This document shows, piece after piece, positions 53,062 to 61,108 of a stretch of DNA of 64,000 bases. The DNA comes from Rubrivivax sp. GTDB lineage: Bacteria; Pseudomonadota; Gammaproteobacteria; Burkholderiales; Burkholderiaceae_C. The translations under genes and the position numbers were made by a program. The notes under the pieces are model-generated. The model was not told the origin of the DNA, ran no database searches, and saw nothing but the letters and a program-made list of their open reading frames with translations. The first letter of the stretch is position 1; each line of letters begins with the position of its first letter. The stretch is taken from positions 248,001-312,000 of the forward strand of contig JALHPF010000001.1 of assembly GCA_022842595.1 (NCBI GenBank). The letters run 5' to 3'.

Positions 53062-53517
53062 ATGTTCGCCAGCCCGCACATGGTTCGCTCTGCCACCCAA
53101 CGCCGCCAGTCGGCCGGCCTGTACCAGCAGGTGGGGGTGGAATCACAGCTCGCCAACGCCTCACCTCACGCCCTGGTGGCGATGCTGTTCGAAGGCTTCA
53201 TGGAAGCGCTCGCCCAGGCGCGCGGCGCCATCCGCAGTGGCGACGCCGCCGCCAAGGGCATGGCCATCGGCCGTGCCGTGCGCATCCTCGAAGAAGGCCT
53301 GCGCGCCGGCCTCGACGTGCGTGCCGGCGGCTCGCTGGCCCGCGACCTGGGCGACCTGTATGCCTACGTCACCCACCGCCTGACCCTGGCGAACCTGCGC
53401 AACGACGAAGCGGCCGTGGCCGAGTGCCAGCGCCTGATGCAACCGCTGCGCGATGCCTGGCTGGCGATCGGTGCCACCGCCAGCAGCAGCGCCCCGAACC
53501 CGACGCAGACGCGCTGA
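53062..53517 (+). CDS. fliS: Flagellin export chaperone FliS
   Basis: Cytosolic chaperone that binds the flagellin C-terminus and delivers it to the export gate. The 151-residue helical protein includes YQQVGVESQLANASPHALVAMLFEGFMEAL (about 22-50), the family N-terminus. A further helix pair follows (RAVRILEEGLRAGLDV, GDLYAYVTHRLTLANLRND), with a Ser/Thr-rich tail. The ATG at 53062 is closest to the FliA-type promoter and gives the usual length after a short extension. It is part of the fliD-fliS-fliT series. Confidence 0.95.
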   Translation: MFASPHMVRSATQRRQSAGLYQQVGVESQLANASPHALVAMLFEGFMEALAQARGAIRSGDAAAKGMAIGRAVRILEEGLRAGLDVRAGGSLARDLGDLYAYVTHRLTLANLRNDEAAVAECQRLMQPLRDAWLAIGATASSSAPNPTQTR

Positions 53518-53584
53518 AGCCATGCCTCGCAGCACCCCGCCCCGCAACGGTCGCCACTTCCAACCCGCCCAATCAGGACAGCCG

Positions 53585-53959
53585 ATGGACCCGCAACTGC
53601 TGAGTTACTACGAAGCCATCGAACGCGCCAGCGCCGACATGCTGGCAGCCGCCCGCGCCGGCCACTGGGACGAGGTCGTGAAGCTCGAAGGCGCCTGCGT
53701 GCTCCTGATCAGCCAGCTCAAGCACGAGGCCCAGCGCCAGGAAGACGCCCTGCTCGCCGCAGAGACCCGCTGCGCCGCGCAGGACCGCCAGGCGCAGCGC
53801 CTGGCCGCGGCCCAGGAACACGAGAAGGACGCGGCACGCGCGAAGTCGCGCATCATGCAGCGCATCCTCGTCAACGACGCCGAGATCCGCCAACTGGCCG
53901 AGCCCTGGCTGCAGGACCTGGAAGACACCCTGGCCGGCCGTCGCCAGCTGATGCACTGA
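53585..53959 (+). CDS. fliT: Flagellar export chaperone FliT
   Basis: A 124-residue helical protein in the position of FliT, the chaperone of FliD that in enteric bacteria also inhibits FlhDC. It begins MDPQLLSYYEAIERASADMLAA, has a coiled-coil middle (KHEAQRQEDALLAAE) and ends in LEDTLAGRRQL. Sequence conservation of FliT is weak, so the call rests largely on size, helicity and location after fliS. AGGA lies before the ATG at 53585; the frame continues upstream, but those codons overlap fliS and are not family-like. Confidence 0.8.
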   Translation: MDPQLLSYYEAIERASADMLAAARAGHWDEVVKLEGACVLLISQLKHEAQRQEDALLAAETRCAAQDRQAQRLAAAQEHEKDAARAKSRIMQRILVNDAEIRQLAEPWLQDLEDTLAGRRQLMH

Positions 53960-53974
53960 CGGGCGGGTTGCGCG

Positions 53975-54736
53975 ATGTTCCAAGACACCCGGCCAGCCGA
54001 TCTGGACGCCGCGGGGGGCACCGACCCCTACGCCGAGTTTCGTGTCACCCACGCCGGCGAACGCCTGGCCCTGATGCGCCAGCTGCGCGACGGCAGCGTG
54101 CCGTTGATGCTGAGCTCGCCTGGCGGCAGCACCATGACGACGAGCTTGTGGGCACTGGACGACGCCCGCGGCCGCCTGAACCTGAACGCCGAGGCCAGCC
54201 ATCCCCAGCTCGACAACCTGGTCGACGCCGACGAGGTGGTGGCAGTGGCCTACCTGGAAAGCGTGAAGCTGCAGTTCGACCTGCAGGGCCTGGTGCTGGT
54301 TCGAAGCTTCAATGCCTGCACGCTGCAATGCAAGATGCCGAGCGAGGTCTACCGTTTCCAGCGCCGCAACGCCTACCGCGTGCGCCCGCTGGAACGCCAG
54401 CAGCCCAAGGCACGGCTTCGCCACCCGTCGATGCCCGACATGCAGCTGGCCCTGCGTGTGCTGGACGTCAGTGCCGGCGGCTGCGCGCTCTGGCTGCCGC
54501 ACGACGTGCCCACCCTGCAGGCCGGCACGCGGCTGGCCGAAGTCAGCATCGAACTCGACGAACTCACCCGCTTCACTGCCGCGATGTCGCTGCAACACGT
54601 GACCACGCTGCAGGCCGGTGACCGTGGTGTGCGCCTGGGCTGCGCCTGGCAGCCGCTGTCGAGCATGGCCGAGCGCACGCTGCAGCGCTGGATCGACCAG
54701 TCGCAGAAGCGGCGTCGCTTGCTGAGCCTGGAATGA
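53975..54736 (+). CDS. ycgR: Flagellar brake protein YcgR-type (PilZ domain)
   Basis: Binds c-di-GMP and slows the flagellar motor. The 253-residue protein has an N-terminal YcgR domain (about 15-120, with LWALDDARGRLNLNA). A PilZ domain follows (about 125-240), with the RxxxR ligand motif in RRNAYRV (about 129-135) and the DxSxxG motif in LDVSAGGCAL (about 163-172). Both arginines and the Asp-Ser-Gly set are intact, so c-di-GMP binding is expected. It is 15 bp after fliT and one base before a pilin-like gene. The nearby cyclase/phosphodiesterase genes make it a natural effector. Confidence 0.93.
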   Translation: MFQDTRPADLDAAGGTDPYAEFRVTHAGERLALMRQLRDGSVPLMLSSPGGSTMTTSLWALDDARGRLNLNAEASHPQLDNLVDADEVVAVAYLESVKLQFDLQGLVLVRSFNACTLQCKMPSEVYRFQRRNAYRVRPLERQQPKARLRHPSMPDMQLALRVLDVSAGGCALWLPHDVPTLQAGTRLAEVSIELDELTRFTAAMSLQHVTTLQAGDRGVRLGCAWQPLSSMAERTLQRWIDQSQKRRRLLSLE

Positions 54737-54737
54737 C

Positions 54738-55187
54738 ATGAAGCCCGCGAACCGGTCCCAGGCTGCTGCACGGCAGTCAGCTTGCCAGCGCGGCTTCACG
54801 CTGGTCGAGGCTGCCATCGTCTGCGCCGTCAGCGGCGTGCTGGTCACGCTGGCGTGGCCGGCGTTCAAGCCGGCCCAGCTGCAGGCCGGTCGCGCCGACG
54901 CCGTCCAGGCACTGACCCAGCTGCAACTGGCGCAGGCCCGGCACCACGCCGTGCACGGCCTTTATGCGTACGACGCGCGGGCGCTGGGCTCGGCCGGCTC
55001 ACCCACCAGTCCGCAGGGCCTCTACGACGTGAACGTGGACCTGGCCAGCGCCGAGGGCTACCGTGCCAGCGCCACCGCCCGTCCCGGCACCCGCCAGGCA
55101 GCCGATGGCGACTGTGTCCGTCTCACCGTCGATGTTCGCGAGGGCTTCGCCAGCCTCGGCCCCAACCCGCGCTGCTGGACGCCGTGA
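54738..55187 (+). CDS. Type IV pilin-like protein
   Basis: A 149-residue prepilin. The basic leader (19 residues, ending QRG) is followed by the cleavage and methylation site G/FTLVE, with Glu at +5. A hydrophobic spine (about 20-42, AAIVCAVSGVLVTLAWPAF) and a small globular head follow. The head has two Cys (GDC and RCW near 126 and 146) that could form the D-loop disulfide. It resembles PilE-like minor pilins. It is placed between ycgR and a FimT-like gene inside the flagellar cluster, with the stop overlapping the next start (GTGA). No pilB/pilC/pilD assembly genes are in the window. Confidence 0.87.
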   Translation: MKPANRSQAAARQSACQRGFTLVEAAIVCAVSGVLVTLAWPAFKPAQLQAGRADAVQALTQLQLAQARHHAVHGLYAYDARALGSAGSPTSPQGLYDVNVDLASAEGYRASATARPGTRQAADGDCVRLTVDVREGFASLGPNPRCWTP

Positions 55188-55735
55188 AACGCCACCAGCG
55201 CCCCTGGCACCCCAGCCGTGGCCTGACGCTGCTGGAGCTGATGGCCGGCCTCGCGGTGCTGGCCGTGCTGGCGACACTGGCCGTGCCAACGTTCAGCAGC
55301 CTGTCCCAGCGCCACCGCCTGGCAGCTGCTGCAGAGGCCCTCGCCGCCGACCTGCGCGAAGCCCGCTTCGAAGCCGCGCGCAGCGGTCGACCCCTGCATC
55401 TGCAGTCGCAACGCGCCGGCGAACACGACTGGTGCTGGGCGGTGTCGCGGCAGGCGGGCTGCGCTTGCGGCGGTGATGCGGCCGCCCCCGCACCGGCCTG
55501 CGGCTTGAAGTCGGTGCGTGCCAGCGACCACCCTGGCGTGACCCTGCTGCAGCCGCTGCATGCGCGGCTGGAATCGCAGGGCCAGGCTGGCCAGGTGGTG
55601 CGGGCGGAGCTCGCCTCGCGCCAGGGCGAGCGCCTGCGCGTGGAGCTCGCGGCCCTGGGCCGAAGCCATGTCTGTGTGCCCGGCACCGGCGCTGCCGCTG
55701 GCGTCTGGCGCTACCCCGCTTGTTCGCCTTCCTGA
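55184..55735 (+). CDS. GspH/FimT-like pseudopilin
   Basis: A 183-residue minor pilin or pseudopilin. A short basic leader precedes RG/LTLLE (+1 Leu rather than Phe, Glu at +5), followed by a hydrophobic spine (MAGLAVLAVLATLAVPTF). The GspH/FimT domain has a Cys-rich region (CWAVSRQAGCACGG near 82-95) and a C-terminal CVPG. FimT-type proteins sit at pilus tips and in some species bind DNA during uptake. The start is a GTG at 55184 that overlaps the previous stop by four bases. The function in this organism is not shown by the sequence. Confidence 0.85.
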   Translation: MKRHQRPWHPSRGLTLLELMAGLAVLAVLATLAVPTFSSLSQRHRLAAAAEALAADLREARFEAARSGRPLHLQSQRAGEHDWCWAVSRQAGCACGGDAAAPAPACGLKSVRASDHPGVTLLQPLHARLESQGQAGQVVRAELASRQGERLRVELAALGRSHVCVPGTGAAAGVWRYPACSPS

Positions 55736-55772
55736 GCGCCCGCCTGAGCGCCCGCCCGCCCTTCATCACGCC

Positions 55773-57701
55773 ATGTCCTCCAGGCATATTCCCCACTTCC
55801 AGAGGCTGCTGTGGCTCAGCGGCGGCCTGCTGGCCCTGATCGGCGTGCTGCTGGGCATCGACCGGCTGGCCCTGCATCACCTGCAGATGGATGCCGAGCG
55901 CACCGCCAACGACTGGGCCGTGCAGCTCACCCGTACCGTGCCCGGCCTCGACCAGGTGCTGCAGGGCAAGGCACCGTCACGCGAGGCCCAGGTCGTCATC
56001 AGCACCATTCACGGCAGTGCCGGGCTCTTCCGCTTCCGCCTGTTCAACCCCCAGGGCCGGCTGGTGCTGGTGTCCGAAGCGCCCGGCCTTGCCCAGGCCG
56101 GGCCGCAGGACACCATGCCGGTGCCACCTTCGGTGCTGGCCGGGAGCAGCAGCGTGCGGCTGGTCCAGGGCAACGGGCTGACGCTGCCGACCATGTACAG
56201 CGAAGTCTACGTACCCGTGCTCGACGGCGACCGCACGATCGGTGTCGTCGAGGTCTACCTCGACCAGAGTGAACGTGCCAAGCTCACCACCGACTCGTTC
56301 CGCCAGGCCGCGCTGTTGGCCGGTGGCGCGCTGGCCGCCAGTTTCGCGCTCGGCTCTGCCGTCTGGCTGCGCCGGCTGGGCGTCGAACGGCGGGCCCACG
56401 AACGCCTGCAGTACCTGGTGCAGCACGACAACCTGACCGGTACGCTCAACCTCGCGGGCTTCCGCCAGCGCCTGCGGCAGGCCTGCCGGCAGCCCGGCGA
56501 TGAAGGGCTCGGCCTGGCCGTGCTGGCGGTGGACATCGACGACTTCAAGGGCATCAACGATCGTCATGGCCATGCCGCCGGCGACCACCTGCTGGCACGC
56601 ACCGCCGATCGGCTGCGCAGCCTGCTGCGTGGCGCCGACACGCTGGCGCGGCTGGGCGGCGACCGATTCGCCGTGCTGCAGCTGGGGGTGACCGGCAGCG
56701 ATGACGTCAAGGCCCTGGCCGAACGCATCCTGGCCATGCTCTCCGAGCCCTGCGATGTCGGCAACGGCGAGGTGCAGGTCACGGTCACCATCGGCGCGGC
56801 GATCCTGGGTGTCGACGGTGGCGACGACGAAACCCTGACACAGCGCGCCGAGCAGGCGCTGCTGCGCGCGCGCAGCAGCGGCCGCGGCGGCTACAGCTTC
56901 TACGACCCCGGCCTGAATGCCGCGCTGCAGCGCCGGCGCCAGCTGGCACTGGACCTCGAACTCTCGCTCGCCCATGGCCGACTGCAGTTGCACTACCAGC
57001 CCTTGTTCCGCAGCAGCGACGGCGCTCTTCAGGGCTACGAGGCGCTGGCACGCTGGCATCACCCGGTCCAGGGTCCCATCTCGCCGGCGGAATTCATACC
57101 GCTGGCCGAAGAGAACGGCCTGATCGTCGCCCTGGGACGCTGGGTGCTGCACACCGCCTGCCAGGAAGCCGCGCGCTGGCCCGGCAACCTGTCGGTGGCC
57201 GTGAATCTGTCGGCTGCCCAGTTCGGCCTGGGCGATGCGCTGGTCAGCGAAGTGCGCGAGGCCCTGGACCAGGCCGGGCTGCCTGCCGGCCGGCTGGAGC
57301 TCGAGATCACCGAGTCGCTGCTGATGAACCACACCAACCAGGTGCTGCAGACGCTGCGGGCCTTGCACGCATTGGGGCTGAAGATCGGCATGGACGACTT
57401 CGGCACCGGATTTTCGAGTCTGGCCTACCTGTGGCGCTTCCCGTTCGACAAGCTCAAGATCGACCGAGCCTTCACCCAGGGCCTGGACACCGACACCAAA
57501 GTCGAGGTGATCGTTCGCGCCATCGTGCAGATGGCGCATGCCCTGGGCATCCGGGTGAATGCCGAGGGCGTGGAAACCGAAGCCCAACGTGAAGCCCTGG
57601 TACGCCATGGCTGCGACGAGCTGCAGGGCTTCCTGCTCGGTCGCCCGCAGCCGGTGGGCAAGCTGGCGCACGAGACACAGCCGGAAACGGCAGCGGCTTG
57701 A
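55773..57701 (+). CDS. Membrane GGDEF-EAL protein, probable c-di-GMP phosphodiesterase
   Basis: A 642-residue protein with two membrane segments (about 10-32 and 186-206) around a periplasmic sensory region, then GGDEF (about 225-385) and EAL (about 395-635) domains. The cyclase motif reads GGDRF (about 295-299) with Arg in place of Glu. Although the RxxD site (RGAD) is kept five residues before it, cyclase activity is doubtful. The EAL domain has all key parts: YEALARW (about 421-427), NLSAAQF, LEITES, DDFGTG, KIDRAF and AEGVET. It should therefore hydrolyse c-di-GMP, possibly with GTP sensed by the GGDEF part. It lies after the pilin genes and before fliE on the opposite strand. Confidence 0.92.
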   Translation: MSSRHIPHFQRLLWLSGGLLALIGVLLGIDRLALHHLQMDAERTANDWAVQLTRTVPGLDQVLQGKAPSREAQVVISTIHGSAGLFRFRLFNPQGRLVLVSEAPGLAQAGPQDTMPVPPSVLAGSSSVRLVQGNGLTLPTMYSEVYVPVLDGDRTIGVVEVYLDQSERAKLTTDSFRQAALLAGGALAASFALGSAVWLRRLGVERRAHERLQYLVQHDNLTGTLNLAGFRQRLRQACRQPGDEGLGLAVLAVDIDDFKGINDRHGHAAGDHLLARTADRLRSLLRGADTLARLGGDRFAVLQLGVTGSDDVKALAERILAMLSEPCDVGNGEVQVTVTIGAAILGVDGGDDETLTQRAEQALLRARSSGRGGYSFYDPGLNAALQRRRQLALDLELSLAHGRLQLHYQPLFRSSDGALQGYEALARWHHPVQGPISPAEFIPLAEENGLIVALGRWVLHTACQEAARWPGNLSVAVNLSAAQFGLGDALVSEVREALDQAGLPAGRLELEITESLLMNHTNQVLQTLRALHALGLKIGMDDFGTGFSSLAYLWRFPFDKLKIDRAFTQGLDTDTKVEVIVRAIVQMAHALGIRVNAEGVETEAQREALVRHGCDELQGFLLGRPQPVGKLAHETQPETAAA

Positions 57702-57749
57702 TTCAAGGCCAGGCGCGGAACCGGCTCTGCCGGGCCGCTGCCTGAGCCA

Positions 57750-57869
57750 GCCGGCAAGCATGCCGGCCGGCCTTCGCTGGCGAAGAACAGTCCGCAGGGA
57801 CTGTTCTTCGTCCCGCTCAGCCCCCTCGGGGGGGGGGGCCGCGAAGGAGCGCAGCGACGAGCCTGGGGG
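57750..57869. repeat. Hairpin-rich intergenic repeat element with poly-G tract
   Basis: The 172-bp gap 57702-57873 contains GCCGGC/GCCGGC (57750-57755, 57762-57767) and CTTCGC/GCGAAG (57772-57777, 57780-57785). It also has a perfect 13-bp stem CGAAGAACAGTCC/GGACTGTTCTTCG (57781-57793, 57798-57810, loop GCAG). A run of 11 G (57828-57838) and a GCGAAGGAGCGCAGCGACGA segment follow. It lies between the convergent ends of the GGDEF-EAL gene and fliE, where the stems could serve as bidirectional terminators. Similar elements are, to my recollection, dispersed in Burkholderiales genomes. Confidence 0.7.
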
Positions 57870-57873
57870 CCAG

Positions 57874-58197
57874 CTACACCTGCATGTTCATGATCTCGCT
57901 GTAGGCCTGCGCGAGACGGTTGCGCACCTGCAGCGTGGCCTGGAAGCCGACCTGGGCCTTGGTCATCGCCATCATGGTCTGTTCGATGCTGACGGTGGGG
58001 TTGCCCAGCATCAGTTCGCGCTGCAGACCCTGGGCCTCGTGCTGCGAGGCGCTGACGGACTTCAGCGCATCGGCCATGGCCGCCTGGAAGCCGGCGCCGC
58101 CCTCGGCCGGCTGCACCCGCGGCTGGCCGTCCGGGCGCAGCCCGGCGCGGGCCACGGCCTGGTTGAAGTCGAAGGGGGCAAGTCGCAAGTCGTTCAT
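57874..58197 (-). CDS. fliE: Flagellar hook-basal body complex protein FliE
   Basis: Adaptor between the MS ring and the rod. The 107-residue protein has a variable N-terminus and the conserved helical C-terminus: FQAAMADALKSVSASQHEAQGL (about 37-58), then NPTVSIEQTMMAMTKAQVGFQATLQVRNRLAQAYSEIMNM (about 65-106). It is transcribed opposite to fliF, with 164 bp between. In this gap I saw no strong promoter; a TGGCACG sequence on the minus strand lacks a matching -12 box. Confidence 0.95.
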   Translation of the reverse strand: MNDLRLAPFDFNQAVARAGLRPDGQPRVQPAEGGAGFQAAMADALKSVSASQHEAQGLQRELMLGNPTVSIEQTMMAMTKAQVGFQATLQVRNRLAQAYSEIMNMQV

Positions 58198-58361
58198 GGT
58201 CTTTCCAGGCTTCGCACTTTAGGCGGCGGCGCTGGTGCCGATGGTGCGAACAAAGCAGCCTTCACTGGGCTTCTCGTGCCACCGGTCACACCTGCCGACC
58301 TCAAGAATGCGGACATCGCGGCGCCTGTCTGGCCGCCCTGTTCTGCCTGATCCACCGCCTC

Positions 58362-60080
58362 ATGGACAACGCCCTCGCCACCAACGCCACCACCCCCTTG
58401 GTTCCCGCCGGCACCGGCCTGGGCGCCCGCTGGCAGGCCCTGCCCGGCCGCACCCAGGCGGCCGCCATGCTGGGCGTGGCGGTGCTGGTGGGCCTGCTGG
58501 CGGTGCTGGCCCTGAACAGCCGTGAAAGCGACTACCGCGTGCTGCTGCCGGGCCTGGGCGAAAAGGACGGCGGCCAGGTCATCGACCGCCTGGTGCAGAT
58601 GAACGTGCCCTACCGCATGGCCGAAGGTGGCACCACGATCATGGTGCCATCGGGCCGGGTTGCCGAGCTGCGCATGAAGCTGGCCGCCGCCGGCCTGCCC
58701 AGCGCGGGCTACAGCGGCACGGGCAGCAGCAGCGGCCCGGGCTATGAGTTGCTGGACACGAACAGCTTCGGCCAGACCCAGGGCGCGGAACGCATGAAGT
58801 TCCAGCGCGCCAAGGAAGGCGAGCTGGTGCGCAGCATCCAGTCGCTCGAATCGGTGAAGAGTGCGCGTGTGCATCTGGCACTGCCCAACCAGAACGGCTT
58901 CTTCCGCGAACAGCAGAAGCCATCGGCATCGGTCGTGCTCAGCCTGCACCCCGGGCGCACGCTGGAACGCGCGCAGATCGCCGGCATCATCAGCCTGATT
59001 TCGGCCAGCGTGCCGGAAATGGCGGCCAAGGCCGTGAGCGTGATCGACAGCAGCGGTGCGCTGCTGTCGGCCGCGAACGAAGCCGACAGCATCGCCGGCC
59101 TGGACTCGCAACAGCTGCAATACCGCCGCGACATCGAGGCCAGCCACCTGAAGCGCGTGCTGGCGCTGCTGGAGCCGGTGGTTGGCGCCGACAACGTGCG
59201 CGCCACCGTCACCGCCGAGGTCGATTTCGCCCGTGTCGAACAGACGGCCGAGGCCTACCGGCCGAACCAGGGCGCCGACGCCCCCATTGCCATCCGTGAA
59301 CAGCGCAGCGAAGAAACCAGCGGCCCTGGCGCTGCCACGCCGACCGGTGTGCCCGGCGCCCAAGCCAACCAGCCGCAGGCCGCAGCCAGCGCGCCCATCA
59401 ACGGCGCGGCGCAGGGGCTGCAGACCGCCGGCGGCGGTGCCACGGGCGGCGCCACCCGGCGCGAGGCCGCCACCCGCTACGAGGTGGACCGCACCGTGAC
59501 GGTGACACGCAATGCCGTCGGCAACGTCAAGCGGCTGAGTGCGGCCGTCGTCGTCAACCACCGCACCACGACCGATGCCAAGGGCAAGACCAGTACGGTG
59601 CCGCTGAGCGAAAAGGACATCGATCAGCTCACCGCCCTGGTGCAGCAGGGCATCGGCTTCAATGCCGAGCGTGGCGACGCCGTGCGCGTCATCAACGCGC
59701 CCTTCCGTACCGAAGCCCCGCTGCCGGAAGACGCCACGCCGCTGTGGCAGCAGCCCTGGCTGGTGGACCTGTTGAAGACGGTGGCGGCACCGCTGGCGCT
59801 GGCGCTGGTGGCCCTGGTGGTGGTGCAGAAGCTCATCCGCCCGGCGGTGCAACAAGTGCTGGCGCCGCCGCCGGCACCGCAGCCGGGCAGCGGGCTCAGC
59901 GAAGTGGTGGGCGACGAAGTCGACAACGCCCTGCCCCTGGTGGCCGGCCGCAACGGGCTGCCGCAGCTGGCCGCACCGTTGAACGACGGCAAGCTCGAGG
60001 CCGCCCGCACCATCGCCAAGGACAACCCGGCGGCCGTGGCGAACATCGTGCGCGGCTGGGTCAACGGCGAAGCCGCCTGA
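58362..60080 (+). CDS. fliF: Flagellar MS-ring protein FliF
   Basis: Forms the MS ring in the inner membrane. The 572-residue protein has an N-terminal membrane segment (about 28-46), ring-building motifs RBM1-3 in the periplasmic part (about 50-460), a second segment (about 468-490) and a cytoplasmic tail that contacts FliG. Typical stretches are YRVLLPGLGEKDGGQVIDRL and RVHLALPNQNGFFREQQKPSASV. A low-complexity Ala/Gly insert at about 325-365 interrupts the third module. It begins the fliFGHIJ series, with FliG 17 bp on. Confidence 0.96.
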   Translation: MDNALATNATTPLVPAGTGLGARWQALPGRTQAAAMLGVAVLVGLLAVLALNSRESDYRVLLPGLGEKDGGQVIDRLVQMNVPYRMAEGGTTIMVPSGRVAELRMKLAAAGLPSAGYSGTGSSSGPGYELLDTNSFGQTQGAERMKFQRAKEGELVRSIQSLESVKSARVHLALPNQNGFFREQQKPSASVVLSLHPGRTLERAQIAGIISLISASVPEMAAKAVSVIDSSGALLSAANEADSIAGLDSQQLQYRRDIEASHLKRVLALLEPVVGADNVRATVTAEVDFARVEQTAEAYRPNQGADAPIAIREQRSEETSGPGAATPTGVPGAQANQPQAAASAPINGAAQGLQTAGGGATGGATRREAATRYEVDRTVTVTRNAVGNVKRLSAAVVVNHRTTTDAKGKTSTVPLSEKDIDQLTALVQQGIGFNAERGDAVRVINAPFRTEAPLPEDATPLWQQPWLVDLLKTVAAPLALALVALVVVQKLIRPAVQQVLAPPPAPQPGSGLSEVVGDEVDNALPLVAGRNGLPQLAAPLNDGKLEAARTIAKDNPAAVANIVRGWVNGEAA

Positions 60081-60097
60081 AGCAAGGGAGCTGACGC

Positions 60098-61108
60098 ATG
60101 GCATCCGGCAACATGGACGAACGAGGCCTGGAAAGCGCAGCCATCCTGATGATGAGCCTGGGCGAGGAACAGGCCGCCGAGGTCTTCAAGCACCTGGCGC
60201 CCAAGGAAGTGCAGCGACTGGGTGAAACCATCGCCCGCATGAAGGCCGTGACGCGCGAACGGGTCGACGAAGTGCTCGAGAAGTTCACCGTCGTCGCCGC
60301 ATCCGAACAGATGCTGGTGGCCGACAACAACGAATACGTGAAGGCGGTGCTGCGCAAGGCGCTGGGCGAAGAAAAAGCCAATCTGCTGATCGACCGCATC
60401 CTGCAGGGCAGCGACGTCACCGGCATCGAAAGCCTGAAGTGGATGGACCCCACCTCGGTGGCCGAGCTGCTTCGCAATGAACACCCGCAGATCGTCGCGG
60501 CCATCCTCGTGCACCTGGAATTCGACCAGGCCAGCGACGTGCTGAAACTCTTCACCGAACGCCAGCGCAACGAGGTGATGGTGCGCATCGCCACGCTGGA
60601 CGGCATCCAGCCGCTGGCGCTGCGCGACCTGAACGAGGTGATGAGCAAGGTGCTGGCTGGCGGCGACCGCAGCCGCAAGAGCGTGCTCGGCGGCGCCAAG
60701 ACCGCGGCCGAGATCCTGAACATGCTGGGCTCGGCGGTGGAGACCAGCGTGCTCGACTTCGTGCGCGAGGCCGACGCCGACCTAGCGCAGAAGATCATGG
60801 ACAACATGTTCACCTTCGACGACGTCGAGAAGATCGACGACAAGGGCATCCAGGCCCTGATGAAGGAAGTGCAGAGCGAGAGCCTGGTCATCGCGCTGAA
60901 GGGTGCGACGCCGGGCCTGCGCGAGAAGATCTTCAAGAACATGAGCAGCCGTGCTGCCGAGACCTTGAAGGAAGACCTCGAATCGCGCGGCCCGGTGCGG
61001 CTGTCCGAGGTCGAGGCCGAGCAGAAGGAACTGCTGAAGATCGTTCGCCGCCTGGTGGACGAGGGGCAGATCGTGTTGGCAGGGGGTGGCGATGAGCAAT
61101 TCGTCTAA
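60098..61108 (+). CDS. fliG: Flagellar motor switch protein FliG
   Basis: Rotor protein that transmits torque from the stator. The 336-residue protein has the usual three domains: N-terminal (about 5-100, ESAAILMMSLGEEQAAEVFKHL), middle (about 110-190, with EHPQIVAAILVHLEFDQASDVL) and C-terminal (about 200-335). The last carries the charged torque helix region MSSRAAETLKEDLESRGPVRL near 285-305. A purine-rich AAGGGAG precedes the ATG. Its last 17 bp overlap the start of fliH. Confidence 0.97.
   Translation: MASGNMDERGLESAAILMMSLGEEQAAEVFKHLAPKEVQRLGETIARMKAVTRERVDEVLEKFTVVAASEQMLVADNNEYVKAVLRKALGEEKANLLIDRILQGSDVTGIESLKWMDPTSVAELLRNEHPQIVAAILVHLEFDQASDVLKLFTERQRNEVMVRIATLDGIQPLALRDLNEVMSKVLAGGDRSRKSVLGGAKTAAEILNMLGSAVETSVLDFVREADADLAQKIMDNMFTFDDVEKIDDKGIQALMKEVQSESLVIALKGATPGLREKIFKNMSSRAAETLKEDLESRGPVRLSEVEAEQKELLKIVRRLVDEGQIVLAGGGDEQFV

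Noticed and set aside
51484..53100. 538-residue minus-strand frame opposite fliD
   Set aside because: fliD is recognised on the plus strand; this frame has no domain and shows shadow composition.
58198..58361. TGGCACG resembling a sigma-54 -24 box on the minus strand before fliE
   Set aside because: The -12 GC does not fall at the required spacing.
55977..60104. 594- and 636-residue minus-strand frames opposite the GGDEF-EAL gene and fliF
   Set aside because: Antisense to clearly identified genes with no recognisable motif.
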